Positions 26,423 through 35,786 of a DNA stretch of 64,000 nt are shown one piece after another. The notes under the pieces were generated by a model, which did not search any database, was not told the origin of the DNA, and worked only from the letters and a program-made list of their open reading frames with translations. Origin of the DNA: Brucella thiophenivorans (GTDB lineage: Bacteria; Pseudomonadota; Alphaproteobacteria; Rhizobiales; Rhizobiaceae); contig NZ_NNRJ01000010.1 of the NCBI RefSeq assembly GCF_002252445.1, positions 1 through 64,000 on the forward strand, given 5' to 3'. Made by a program: the position numbers and the translations under genes. The first letter of the stretch is position 1. Each line of letters opens with the position of its first letter.

Positions 26423-27328
26423 CTAAAGGACAACGTTCCCCACCTGTCCTGCGATCCACTGACAAAAAACCTGCGTCAGCGGGTTCTCAAGCTTGCCTTC
26501 TGGAACCACGAGATAATAGTCATTCTCGGTACGCATCGGCTGCTCGAAAAGCATAACCAATTCGCCATTCCGCAATTCCTGTTCAATCAGATAAAGCGGC
26601 AAAAGCGCATAGCCAAGACCAGCAAGAGCCGCACCAATCACCATCGAAAACTGATCGAAACGGTGGCCACGATAGGCAGATTTTCCCTCAATTCCGCAGC
26701 TTTCAAACCATTGCGCCCACATTTTGGGGCGGGTTGCGAGATGCAACAGCGGTTCGTTTTCCAGCTCTTCCGGGGTTAACGGATGGCGTGCTTTCAGAAG
26801 GCTTGGACTTGCCACAGGCACAATCACTTCGGAGCACAGGAAAGTGCAGGTCGCATGGGCCCAGACCGGCTGGCCATAATGAATGGCCAGATCAAACGGC
26901 TGTTCTTCAAAGTCAAAAACGCCAGAACGTGACGCAACATTGATCGCAATGCCGGGATGCTTTTCGATAAAATCGGGAATGCGCGGCATCAACCAACGCG
27001 TCCCGAAGGTCGGCAAGGTTGCCACGCTGAACGACGATGTCGATTGCGCCGATGCCATGGCGCGCAGCATCGTGTCTTCTGTCTGATTGAGCAAACGCCG
27101 CACTTCCGGCAGGAACTTTCGCCCTGCATCAGACAGAAGAATACGCTGGCGGATGCGCTCAAATAACAATACGCCAAGCTGGCCTTCGAGATCTTTGATC
27201 TGACGGCTAACCGCACTTTGCGTAAGGTTGAGTTCGTTAGCAGCTTGCGTGAAACTGCCGTGGCGTGCTGCGCATTCAAATGCCTGTAGCGTGGCAATAT
27301 CGGGGATCAGTCTCCTGCTAAGCTTCAT
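26423..27328 (-). CDS. LysR-family regulator of the lysine/pipecolate cluster (GcvA-like)
   Basis: This 301-residue LysR protein has an N-terminal helix-turn-helix (SFTQAANELNLTQSAVSRQIKDLE, residues about 25-48) and a periplasmic-binding-like effector domain with FDLAIHYG near residue 155. It resembles the GcvA/AmpR branch. It is divergent from the 2-oxoadipate enzyme gene across 150 bases, the usual layout for a LysR regulator controlling its neighbour. The effector is unknown; a lysine-pathway intermediate such as 2-aminoadipate or 2-oxoadipate would fit. Confidence 0.88.
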   Translation of the reverse strand: MKLSRRLIPDIATLQAFECAARHGSFTQAANELNLTQSAVSRQIKDLEGQLGVLLFERIRQRILLSDAGRKFLPEVRRLLNQTEDTMLRAMASAQSTSSFSVATLPTFGTRWLMPRIPDFIEKHPGIAINVASRSGVFDFEEQPFDLAIHYGQPVWAHATCTFLCSEVIVPVASPSLLKARHPLTPEELENEPLLHLATRPKMWAQWFESCGIEGKSAYRGHRFDQFSMVIGAALAGLGYALLPLYLIEQELRNGELVMLFEQPMRTENDYYLVVPEGKLENPLTQVFCQWIAGQVGNVVL

Positions 27329-27477
27329 TCCATTCTCGCATTAACATAGTTGCGTTCGTTGCGATCATAACGGCAAAACCGCTGATATGATACATTTTCA
27401 TCATAATCATGGCATGTTCCTCCCGCAAAAAACATGTCCGCCCCCAAGATGACCCAAGTTCTACGGAAGCTTTTGCA

Positions 27478-28878
27478 ATGAACACGCAGAAATACGTTTC
27501 ACCCGATGCCATTCGCTCCGCCTTTTCGGCAGCCATGTCGGGCATGTATAAGGAAGAAGTGCCTGCTTATGGCACATTGATGGAACTCGTCTCCGATGTG
27601 AACGCAAAGGTTCTCGCAGACGACAAGCATCTGCATGAGCGTCTAACGGAAACAGATTCGCTCGAACGCATTTCCGAAGAACGTCACGGTGCAATTCGTT
27701 TGGGTACAGCCGCCGAACTTTCGATGATGCGCCGCGTTTTTGCGGTCATGGGCATGTTCCCTGTCGGCTATTACGATCTGAGTGCTGCTGGCGTGCCAGT
27801 GCATTCCACCGCCTTCCGCCCAATCGACGATGCAGCACTCAAGCACAATCCGTTCCGTGTTTTCACCTCGTTGCTGCGCCTTGATCTGATCTCTGATGAG
27901 ACGCTGCGTGCAGAATCGGAAGAAGTGCTCGCGAAGCGCAACATCTTCACGCCGGGCGCGATTGCGCTTGTCGAGAAGGCAGAAGCCAATGGTGGCCTTG
28001 ATGAAGGTGATGCGAAGGTTTTCGTTGTAGAAGTGCTCGAAACGTTCCGCTGGCACGATCATGCCAATGTCAGCGCCGAGCTTTACCATCGCCTCCACGA
28101 TGCGCATCGCCTGATCGCTGACGTTGTTTCCTTCAAGGGTCCGCACATCAATCACCTGACACCGCGCACGCTCGACATCGACGCTGTGCAGGTTCAGATG
28201 CCAGATCGCGGCATCAACCCGAAGGCAGTTGTCGAAGGTCCACCAACCCGCAAATGCCCGATCCTTCTGCGCCAGACCTCGTTCAAGGCACTGGAAGAAG
28301 AAGTTTCGTTCGTCAGCGCAGATGGCACCTGGACCCCAGGCTCCCACACTGCCCGTTTCGGTGAAATCGAACAGCGCGGCGTAGCGTTAACACCAAAGGG
28401 CCGCGCGCTTTACGACAAGCTGCTCAACGACACCCGTGCCACTGCCCGCCCTGCCCCAGATGGCTCAAACTCGGCTGAATATGTGAAGGCACTGAGCGAC
28501 ACATTTGCCGCTTTCCCTGACACATGGGCAGGCGTGCGTGAAGAAGCGCTTGGCTATTTCGCCTATTCGGTCAAGGATGCCGCACGTCTTGCAGCATTCA
28601 AACCTGATACCGATATTGAAACTCTGATCGAAGGCGGCGCAGTCCAGTTCGATCCGATCATCTATGAAGACTTCCTGCCGGTCAGTGCCGCTGGTATCTT
28701 CCAGTCCAATCTGGGCGACGACGATGCGCAGGATTTTGTGGAAAGCCCGAACCAGAAGCGTTTCGAGGAAGACCTTGGCGCCAAAGTTCTTAATGAATTC
28801 GAGCATTATGCTCGTATCGAACGCGAATCCATTGAAGCTGTACAGGCCCGCTTTAGCGGTCTTGAAGCAGCAGAATAA
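27478..28878 (+). CDS. hglS: 2-oxoadipate dioxygenase/decarboxylase (HglS, DUF1338)
   Basis: This 466-residue iron enzyme converts 2-oxoadipate to D-2-hydroxyglutarate with loss of CO2, the late step of bacterial lysine catabolism described for Pseudomonas putida HglS (older name YdcJ). Residues matching its active site are visible: His70 and Arg74 in EERHGAIRLG, His226 in GPHINHL, and a probable third metal ligand Glu296 in ARFGEIEQRG. The start ATG 27478 is chosen because the 23-residue upstream extension is poor in family character. It is followed after 26 bases by the semialdehyde dehydrogenase gene and is divergent from the LysR gene. Confidence 0.88.
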   Translation: MNTQKYVSPDAIRSAFSAAMSGMYKEEVPAYGTLMELVSDVNAKVLADDKHLHERLTETDSLERISEERHGAIRLGTAAELSMMRRVFAVMGMFPVGYYDLSAAGVPVHSTAFRPIDDAALKHNPFRVFTSLLRLDLISDETLRAESEEVLAKRNIFTPGAIALVEKAEANGGLDEGDAKVFVVEVLETFRWHDHANVSAELYHRLHDAHRLIADVVSFKGPHINHLTPRTLDIDAVQVQMPDRGINPKAVVEGPPTRKCPILLRQTSFKALEEEVSFVSADGTWTPGSHTARFGEIEQRGVALTPKGRALYDKLLNDTRATARPAPDGSNSAEYVKALSDTFAAFPDTWAGVREEALGYFAYSVKDAARLAAFKPDTDIETLIEGGAVQFDPIIYEDFLPVSAAGIFQSNLGDDDAQDFVESPNQKRFEEDLGAKVLNEFEHYARIERESIEAVQARFSGLEAAE

Positions 28879-28904
28879 TAATTAGACAGGCTAAGAGGAT
28901 TAAT

Positions 28905-30437
28905 ATGAACACCGCTGTTAAAAAACTCGACGTGAAAAAAGAAGCCGCTGATCTGCTTTCAAAGCTTGGCGTTGACGCAGCCATTTACACGTCGGGCGAC
29001 CTCGCTGGCTTCAGCCCGGTCTCCGGTGAACAGATCGCTTCGATCAAGACCCACAGCAAAGAAGATGCAGTTAAAATCATCGACAAGGCTGACGAAGCTT
29101 TCCGCGCTTGGCGCACCGTTCCAGCTCCAAAGCGTGGCGAACTGATCCGCCTCTTGGGTGAAGAACTCCGCGCTTCCAAGGAAGATCTGGGCCGTCTCGT
29201 TTCGCTCGAAGCTGGTAAAATTCCTTCGGAAGGCCTCGGCGAAGTACAGGAAATGATCGACATCTGCGATTTCGCAGTTGGTCTGTCGCGTCAGCTTTAC
29301 GGCCTCACAATCGCTACCGAACGTGCTGGCCATCGCATGATGGAAACCTGGCATCCACTTGGCGTTGTCGGCGTTATCTCGGCCTTCAACTTCCCAGTTG
29401 CTGTCTGGGCATGGAACTCCGCTCTTGCTATCGTTTGCGGCAACTCGGTTGTCTGGAAGCCATCGGAAAAGACCCTGCTCACCGCTATTGCATGTGACGC
29501 AATCCTGAAGCGCGCCATCAAGCGTTTTGGCGATGCTCCAGAAGGTCTTGCTGAAGTCGTGCTCGGCGACCGTACTGTTGGTGAAGTTCTTGTTGACAGC
29601 CCGAAGGTTCCTGTTCTTTCGGCAACCGGTTCGACCCGCATGGGCCGCGAAGTTGGTCCACGCCTTGCAAAGCGTTTTGCGCGTGCAATCCTCGAACTCG
29701 GCGGCAACAATGCCGGTATCGTCTGCCCATCGGCAGATCTCGACATGGCACTGCGCGCAATCGCTTTCGGTGCAATGGGCACTGCTGGTCAGCGTTGCAC
29801 CACACTGCGTCGTCTGTTCGTACATGAAAGCGTTTATGACGCACTCGTTCCACGTCTGCAGAAAGCCTATGCCAGCGTTACCGTTGGTTCGCCGCTCGAA
29901 ACCACGGCTCTGGTTGGTCCGTTGATCGACAAGGTTGCTTTCGACAACATGCAGAAGGCACTCAAGGAAGCCGCCGCTCACGGCGGTAAGGTACAGGGCG
30001 GCGAACGCGTCGATGCTGGCCATGAAAACGCTTACTACGTGCGTCCGGCAATCGTCGAAATGCCAAAGCAGCAGGGCCCGGTTCTCGAAGAAACCTTCGC
30101 ACCGATCCTTTATGTCATGAAGTATTCCGATTTCGACGACGTGCTGGCAAGCCATAATGAAGTTGGCGCAGGCCTGTCCTCGTCGATCTTCACGCTCAAC
30201 CTTCAGGAAGCAGAGCGCTTCCTTTCGGTTGAAGGTTCGGATTGCGGGATTGCAAACGTCAATATCGGCACTTCGGGTGCTGAAATCGGTGGCGCATTCG
30301 GCGGCGAAAAGGAAACCGGCGGCGGCCGTGAATCGGGTTCGGATGCGTGGAAGGGCTATATGCGCCGCGCAACCAACACCATCAACTACTCGAAGGCGCT
30401 GCCGCTCGCACAGGGCGTTTCCTTCGACATCGACTAA
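28905..30437 (+). CDS. amaB: Antiquitin-type aldehyde dehydrogenase, L-aminoadipate-semialdehyde dehydrogenase (AmaB-like)
   Basis: This 510-residue NAD-dependent aldehyde dehydrogenase of the ALDH7 class has general base Glu264 in LELGGNNAG and nucleophile Cys298 in TAGQRCTT. SAFNFPVAVWAWN (159-171) and KPSEKT are typical of antiquitin. It should oxidise 2-aminoadipate 6-semialdehyde (in equilibrium with piperideine-6-carboxylate) to 2-aminoadipate. Codon use is strongly biased toward preferred codons, suggesting high expression. It forms an operon with hglS and ends at a strong terminator. An aminotransferase making 2-oxoadipate is not in the window. Confidence 0.9.
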   Translation: MNTAVKKLDVKKEAADLLSKLGVDAAIYTSGDLAGFSPVSGEQIASIKTHSKEDAVKIIDKADEAFRAWRTVPAPKRGELIRLLGEELRASKEDLGRLVSLEAGKIPSEGLGEVQEMIDICDFAVGLSRQLYGLTIATERAGHRMMETWHPLGVVGVISAFNFPVAVWAWNSALAIVCGNSVVWKPSEKTLLTAIACDAILKRAIKRFGDAPEGLAEVVLGDRTVGEVLVDSPKVPVLSATGSTRMGREVGPRLAKRFARAILELGGNNAGIVCPSADLDMALRAIAFGAMGTAGQRCTTLRRLFVHESVYDALVPRLQKAYASVTVGSPLETTALVGPLIDKVAFDNMQKALKEAAAHGGKVQGGERVDAGHENAYYVRPAIVEMPKQQGPVLEETFAPILYVMKYSDFDDVLASHNEVGAGLSSSIFTLNLQEAERFLSVEGSDCGIANVNIGTSGAEIGGAFGGEKETGGGRESGSDAWKGYMRRATNTINYSKALPLAQGVSFDID

Positions 30438-30460
30438 TCGATCTCGCGATAAATCAAAAA

Positions 30461-30489
30461 AACCCCGCCAAAAGCGGGGTTTTTTATTA
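30461..30489. terminator. Intrinsic terminator after the aldehyde dehydrogenase gene
   Basis: AAAACCCCGC (30461-30470) pairs with GCGGGGTTTT (30476-30485), followed by further T and preceded by A-runs, so it can work on either strand. Confidence 0.88.
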
Positions 30490-30642
30490 TCTCAACATTC
30501 GCGATTAGCGAGATTGTCGTTATGACGTGTCGAAAATCGTGACTTTTGAGAACCAGCGCGCAGCGTACTTGAGTACATGAGCACCGGAAGCGCAGAGAAT
30601 CGCCATTTGCAGACCGTCAGTGCGTAAATATCGACTGGTCGA

Positions 30643-31527
30643 TCAGCCCATACGTTCGGAGGCGAATGATCCTGGAGAGGCTGGAAATACAACGGTGCGA
30701 TTGCCGTTGAGGAATGATCGGTGATGAATATGCGCGTGCACAGCGCGCGCCAGAACCTGTGCTTCAACATCACGGCCAATCGACACATAATCGGCTGCGC
30801 TCTGCGCATGGGTCACACGAGCAACGTCCTGCTCGATGATCGGACCTTCATCAAGATCGGCGGTTACATAATGCGCAGTGGCACCAATCAGCTTCACACC
30901 GCGCTCATAGGCCTGCTTGTAAGGGTTTGCACCCTTAAACGACGGCAGAAAGGAGTGGTGGATATTGATGATGCGTCCCGACATTTTCTGGCAAAGCGGA
31001 TCAGACAACACCTGCATATAGCGCGCCAGCACCACAAGCTCAGTGCCGGTAACGTTCACAATATCCAGCAGCCGTTGTTCAGCCTCGGGCTTATTGGCCT
31101 TGGTGACAGCGACATGATGGAAAGGAATGTCGTGATTGACGACAACCTTCTGGTAATCGAAGTGGTTCGACACAACACCAACAATATCGATTGGCAGTGC
31201 CCCGATTTTCCAGCGATAGAGGAGATCGTTGAGGCAATGACCAAAACGCGACACCATAAGCAAAGTCTTGGTGCGATGGGCATTGTCGTGGAAATCGAAG
31301 TCCATCTCAAAAGGTGCTGCGACTGGCACAAAGCCATCACGCAAAACATCAAGCGCCACACCGTCTTCGGAAATGAAACTGACGCGCATGAAAAAGCGGC
31401 CCGTGTCGAGATCATCGAACTGGGCGCTGTCGATGATATTGCACCCTTTACCCGACAAATAACCCGAAATGGCGGCAACAATACCGCGGGTGGACTTGCA
31501 GGTGACGGTCAGGACAAAGTTATGCAT
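30643..31527 (-). CDS. purU: Formyltetrahydrofolate deformylase
   Basis: This 294-residue enzyme hydrolyses 10-formyl-tetrahydrofolate to formate and tetrahydrofolate, balancing one-carbon pools. It has an N-terminal ACT domain (1-80, LTVTCKSTRGIVAAISGYL) and a C-terminal formyltransferase fold. The catalytic region is NIHHSFLPSFKGANPYKQA, and ATAHYVTADLDEGPII follows. The start is supported by AAGGAAG. A perfect 14-base palindrome lies 21 bases upstream of the start. It forms its own unit between a terminator and the SIS-domain gene. Confidence 0.95.
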   Translation of the reverse strand: MHNFVLTVTCKSTRGIVAAISGYLSGKGCNIIDSAQFDDLDTGRFFMRVSFISEDGVALDVLRDGFVPVAAPFEMDFDFHDNAHRTKTLLMVSRFGHCLNDLLYRWKIGALPIDIVGVVSNHFDYQKVVVNHDIPFHHVAVTKANKPEAEQRLLDIVNVTGTELVVLARYMQVLSDPLCQKMSGRIINIHHSFLPSFKGANPYKQAYERGVKLIGATAHYVTADLDEGPIIEQDVARVTHAQSAADYVSIGRDVEAQVLARAVHAHIHHRSFLNGNRTVVFPASPGSFASERMG

Positions 31528-31547
31528 CGGACTTCCTTAATTACGCT

Positions 31548-31561
31548 GGTGTCATGACACC
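31548..31561. promoter_or_regulatory. Perfect palindrome upstream of purU
   Basis: GGTGTCATGACACC, a perfect 14-base palindrome, lies 21 to 34 bases upstream of the purU start codon on the minus strand. Size and symmetry suit a dimeric repressor site. No cognate regulator is identified. Confidence 0.4.
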
Positions 31562-31638
31562 GTGAGTCTTAATCCACACCACGATGTCCGCCATGCCAGA
31601 ATGCGTAATGCACTGACCGGATTGCGCTATCAAGTGAT

Positions 31639-32667
31639 TTATACGGTTGATGTCACCTTGTTGAGGTGCCGGGGCTTATCCGGATCGTAGCCCTTGCGAC
31701 GCGTGACTGTTTCAATGATCCGATAATAATTGATGAGCGAAACCAGCGGGTCGAGATGACCATTGCCAGTGCTGGCTGACGGTACATGATGGCCCGGCAC
31801 CGTAACATCACCAAATGAAACAAGGTTTGCGCCGAACGACCCAAGCCTACCCAGTGCCTGAATGTTTGTTTCAAGCGCCTCATCCTGCGGAATGAACGAC
31901 AAAATTGGAAAGCCGGTTTCCACCAGCCGCATCGGTCCATGCATCAGCTCGGCAAGCGAAAAAGCCTCGGCATGAATATTTGCCGTTTCCTTGGCCTTGA
32001 GTGCCGCCTCAAGCGAAATCGCATAGGCCGTGCCACGTCCGCCAGTGAACAGCGACTTTGCCTCAACCAACAGGTCTTCCACCACCTCGCGGCCTTCCGG
32101 CTTTGTAGCAGCCAACGCTTCCGGCAAGCGGCTCAAACCATCTCTTAGCCGCACGTCGTTGCTGGCGGCAGCCACCACGCCTGAAAGTGCCGCCACTGAT
32201 GCAATGAAGGACTTGGTGGCGGCAACGCTTTTCTCTTCGCCAGCATGAAGCGCAAGCACAATGTCAGCACCCTTCGCAAGCGGACTATCAGTCACGTTAA
32301 CAACGGCAACTGTCGTTGCACCGCCCCGTTTTGCTGCATCCTGCACCGCAATGATATCCGGGCTTGCACCCGATTGCGACACGGTGAAATGCAGCCCACC
32401 GTTGAGTCTCAGTTTCGCACCATAAACAGACGCAACCGACGGTCCGATGGAAGCAACCGGAATGCCGGTGGCAATCTCCATCAGATACTTGAAGAATGTC
32501 GCAGCATGGTCAGACGAGCCGCGCGCAGCCGTCGTAATCACTGGTGGCGATTTTTCAAACAAGCGCCCAATTTCCGCAAATGTTCCGGCCTCAGCTGCAA
32601 GAAGTTTAGCCACAACATCTGGCGACTGATCGGTTTCTTGCAGCATAAGCGATGGAGCAGTTTGCAT
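31639..32667 (-). CDS. SIS-domain sugar-phosphate isomerase/deaminase (NagB-II/AgaS-like)
   Basis: This 342-residue protein has two sugar-isomerase (SIS) domains like the C-terminal half of glucosamine-6-phosphate synthase. Visible motifs are AARGSSDHAATFFKYLME (first domain), VSQSGASPDII, and GGRGTAYAISLEAALKAKETANIHAEA (second domain). There is no glutaminase domain, so it is a deaminase/isomerase of the NagB-II type rather than a GlmS. It probably handles glucosamine-6-phosphate or a related amino-sugar phosphate. It starts 32 bases after the RND permease stop and may be read through from it, although the functions look unrelated. Confidence 0.85.
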   Translation of the reverse strand: MQTAPSLMLQETDQSPDVVAKLLAAEAGTFAEIGRLFEKSPPVITTAARGSSDHAATFFKYLMEIATGIPVASIGPSVASVYGAKLRLNGGLHFTVSQSGASPDIIAVQDAAKRGGATTVAVVNVTDSPLAKGADIVLALHAGEEKSVAATKSFIASVAALSGVVAAASNDVRLRDGLSRLPEALAATKPEGREVVEDLLVEAKSLFTGGRGTAYAISLEAALKAKETANIHAEAFSLAELMHGPMRLVETGFPILSFIPQDEALETNIQALGRLGSFGANLVSFGDVTVPGHHVPSASTGNGHLDPLVSLINYYRIIETVTRRKGYDPDKPRHLNKVTSTV

Positions 32668-32699
32668 GATTGTTCTCCGGTTGGGTCGCCCAACTCATA

Positions 32700-35600
32700 T
32701 CAATGTTGTGGCTTTGGCTCCACCGCCGTTTGCGTATTTTTTATATCCGGTTCCTTGATGCGGAACCATGCCACATAAAGCGCTGGCAGGAACAGAAGCG
32801 TAATCGCTGTTCCGGCAATGATACCGCCCATCATGGCATAGGCCATCGGCCCCCAGAACACTTCACGGGCAATCGGAATCAGCGCCAGACTTGCAGCCGC
32901 TGCGGTCAAAGCAATCGGTCGCATACGATGCTGACTTGCATCAACAACCGCATCCCACGGATGCATACCCTCGGTAATATGCTCTTCAACCTGTACAATC
33001 AGAATGACCGAATTTCGGATGAGAATACCGATTAGCGCCAGCACACCCAGAATTGCCACGAAGCCAAGCGGCTGACCACTCGGCAGCAGTGCCGCAACTA
33101 CCCCGATCAGCCCGAGTGGTGCGACGGCAACCACAAGGAACAGCCGCTGAAAACTCTGCAACTGAATCATCAGCACAGTTGCCATAACGAAGAGCATCAG
33201 CGGCACTACGGCTGCAATCGGCCCCTGACTCTTGCCGCTTTCTTCAACCGTACCCGCCGTTACAATCGAATAGCCCGCTGGCAGCTTTTCGATGAAACTA
33301 TTCACCGAAGGCTGCAACTCGCTGACGATTGTATCCGGCATGGTCGTGTCGTTGATACCGGCAGCCACCGTAATCGTTGGAATGCGCGAACGGCGATAAA
33401 CAACCGGCTGTTCAAGCTCGTAGCGGAAATTGGCAATGGCTGCGAGCGGGACAGAACTGCCGTTGCCCGTTGCAATCTGCAAGCTCTGCAATGTGTCAAT
33501 GGAATCGCGTTCGTGCTTCTGCGCCCGCACAATCACATCAATCAGATAGATCGAATCGCGCACCTGCGTGATCGGAATACCACCCACCACGCCATTAAGC
33601 GTCGTCGCAATATCCTTGGATGAAATGCCGAGCTTGCGCGCCTTGTCCTGCATCACATCAACACGAATAACCCGGCCCGGTTCATTCCAGTTATAGCTGA
33701 CAACACCCAAGCGCTTGTCCGCGCTCATGACGCCCGCAAAATCCTGCGCGATACCACGCAGTTCCTGAATATCAGGTCCAGAAATACGATACTGCACCGG
33801 ACGACCAACCGGCGGTCCGAGTTCTAGGAATTTCACAAACGTATCAGTGCCGACATAATCCTTGCGCAGAACTTCATCGAACTTCGCTTTCAGACGGTCA
33901 CGCGCTTCGACGTCCTTAGCAACCACGACCATCTGCCCGAAATAGGGATTGGCTGGCTGCACATCGAATGACAGGATGAAGCGGATCGCGCTCTGGCCGA
34001 CATAGGTGCTCCAATGCTCAATATCTGGATTGTCCTTGAGCATTGTCTGCTCAAAACGCTCCATCTGCGCTTTGGTGTCAGCGATTGAACTGTTCTGCGG
34101 CAATGTCCAGTCTATCACCAGTTCGGGGCGATCCGACTCCGGGAAAAACTGGCGCTCGATAAAGCCCATTCCAAAAACCGAGACGACAAATAAGGCGATT
34201 GTCGCGACAATCGTGATCCACTTATGGCGCATTGCCAGCAGCAATGTCTTTGAAAAAGCTTGAAAAAAGCGGCTGGGCTTATGCTCATGATGCTTCATCT
34301 TTTTCGGCAATATAGTCACGCCGAGAAGCGGCGCAAATAACACGGCCACAATCCACGAAACGATCAGTGAAACCGCAATCACAACAAACAGCGTATAGGT
34401 ATATTCGCCCGCCTGACTGGAATTAAGACCAATCGGGATGAAGCCTGCAATGGTCACAAGCGTTCCCGTCAGCATCGGGAATGCCGTATGGGAATAGACG
34501 TAAGTCGCAGCCTTATTGATAGGGTCGCCCTTTTCCAGCCGCGCCACCATCATCTCGACCGCAATCATCGCATCATCGACGAGAAGCCCGAGCGAGATAA
34601 TCAAAGCACCCAAGGAAACGCGTTGCAGCGAAATATCCATCAATGACATGACAAGAAAGGTAATCGCCAGCACCAGCGGGATCGACAGCGAAACCACAAA
34701 GCCTGCGCGAAGACCAAGGCTTATGAAACTCACGGCCAGAACAATGACCACCGCTTCAAATAGCGCTTTGGTGAATCCGGACACAGCATCCTGAACCACT
34801 TCCGGCTGGTCAGCAACCTTGGAAACATTGATACCAACAGGCAGATCGGTCTTCACCTTATCCATCATGGCATCAAGTTTTTCGCCAAACTCCAGCAGAT
34901 TGCCATTTGGCTTCATACCAACCGCAATCCCGATGGCATCTTCGCCATTGACGCGGAAAATCGCTGTCGGCGGATCAACATAACCGCGCGTGATCGTGGC
35001 AACATCCGAGAGGCGGAAGAAGCGATCATTGACACGCAGATTGACGGCGCGAAGATCATCCTCGGAGTTAAACTGACCACTCACCCGCACGCTGATACGT
35101 TCCGGCCCAGCCTGCACGACGCCAGAAGGCGTAATTGCATTCTGATCCTGAAGCGCTTTCAGAATTGCTTGCTGATCGAGACCAAGGGCTGCCACCTGAC
35201 GCGTCGAGAACTCAAGATAGATCGCCTCATCCTGCGCACCGATCAGTTCGACCTTGCCAGCGCTTGGAATGGTCAGAATTTTGGTACGCACATCCTCCGC
35301 ATAATCGCGAAGCTGACGCATCGATAGCCCATCCGATGTAAAGGCATAAATATTGCCAAACACATCGCCAAACTTGTCGTTATAATAAGGACCATAAACG
35401 CCCTCTGGAAGATTGGGCTTGATGTCATCGAGCATGTGCCGCACTTGCGTCCAGGCCTCTGTGACCTCTTTTTTACGCACGGTATCTTTCAGAAACACGA
35501 ATACGACTGACTTGCCCGGTGTTGTCACACTGCGCGTATAATCCAGCGTATCCAGTTCTTCGAGCTTCTTTTCAAGGCGGTCCGTGACTTGGTTCATCGT

Positions 35601-35786
35601 CTCATCAATAGATGCCCCCGGCCAACTTGCCTGAACAACCATCGTTTTGACGGTAAATTCTGGATCTTCTGCGCGGCCCAGATCAAGGTAGGAGACGAAG
35701 CCCGCAACCAGAAACACCAGCATGAAATACCAGACCAGCGAACGATGGTTCAAAGCCCAGTCAGAAAGATTAAAACCTTTTTTCAC
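32700..35786 (-). CDS. RND-family efflux permease (TriC/AcrB-like)
   Basis: This 1028-residue inner-membrane pump has twelve transmembrane helices and two large periplasmic loops. The proton-relay pair Asp-Asp is in helix 4 (SLGLLVDDAMIAVEMM). The hydrophobic-amphiphilic efflux signature appears in the second half near LALIGILIRNSVILIVQVEEH. It overlaps the preceding adaptor gene by four bases (ATGA). Two adaptor genes upstream suggest a TriABC-like assembly; family members expel drugs, detergents or triclosan-like compounds. No outer-membrane gene or TetR/MarR regulator is adjacent. Confidence 0.93.
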   Translation of the reverse strand: MKKGFNLSDWALNHRSLVWYFMLVFLVAGFVSYLDLGRAEDPEFTVKTMVVQASWPGASIDETMNQVTDRLEKKLEELDTLDYTRSVTTPGKSVVFVFLKDTVRKKEVTEAWTQVRHMLDDIKPNLPEGVYGPYYNDKFGDVFGNIYAFTSDGLSMRQLRDYAEDVRTKILTIPSAGKVELIGAQDEAIYLEFSTRQVAALGLDQQAILKALQDQNAITPSGVVQAGPERISVRVSGQFNSEDDLRAVNLRVNDRFFRLSDVATITRGYVDPPTAIFRVNGEDAIGIAVGMKPNGNLLEFGEKLDAMMDKVKTDLPVGINVSKVADQPEVVQDAVSGFTKALFEAVVIVLAVSFISLGLRAGFVVSLSIPLVLAITFLVMSLMDISLQRVSLGALIISLGLLVDDAMIAVEMMVARLEKGDPINKAATYVYSHTAFPMLTGTLVTIAGFIPIGLNSSQAGEYTYTLFVVIAVSLIVSWIVAVLFAPLLGVTILPKKMKHHEHKPSRFFQAFSKTLLLAMRHKWITIVATIALFVVSVFGMGFIERQFFPESDRPELVIDWTLPQNSSIADTKAQMERFEQTMLKDNPDIEHWSTYVGQSAIRFILSFDVQPANPYFGQMVVVAKDVEARDRLKAKFDEVLRKDYVGTDTFVKFLELGPPVGRPVQYRISGPDIQELRGIAQDFAGVMSADKRLGVVSYNWNEPGRVIRVDVMQDKARKLGISSKDIATTLNGVVGGIPITQVRDSIYLIDVIVRAQKHERDSIDTLQSLQIATGNGSSVPLAAIANFRYELEQPVVYRRSRIPTITVAAGINDTTMPDTIVSELQPSVNSFIEKLPAGYSIVTAGTVEESGKSQGPIAAVVPLMLFVMATVLMIQLQSFQRLFLVVAVAPLGLIGVVAALLPSGQPLGFVAILGVLALIGILIRNSVILIVQVEEHITEGMHPWDAVVDASQHRMRPIALTAAAASLALIPIAREVFWGPMAYAMMGGIIAGTAITLLFLPALYVAWFRIKEPDIKNTQTAVEPKPQH

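Noticed and set aside
28959-30155. 398-codon minus-strand frame over the aldehyde dehydrogenase gene
   Set aside because: It mirrors the strongly codon-biased sense gene; its composition (rich in Cys, His, Arg) is typical of a shadow frame.
30492-30809. 105-codon minus-strand frame overlapping the 3' end of purU
   Set aside because: It overlaps purU in another frame, lacks a ribosome site, and its C-terminal half only covers the 150-base non-coding gap.
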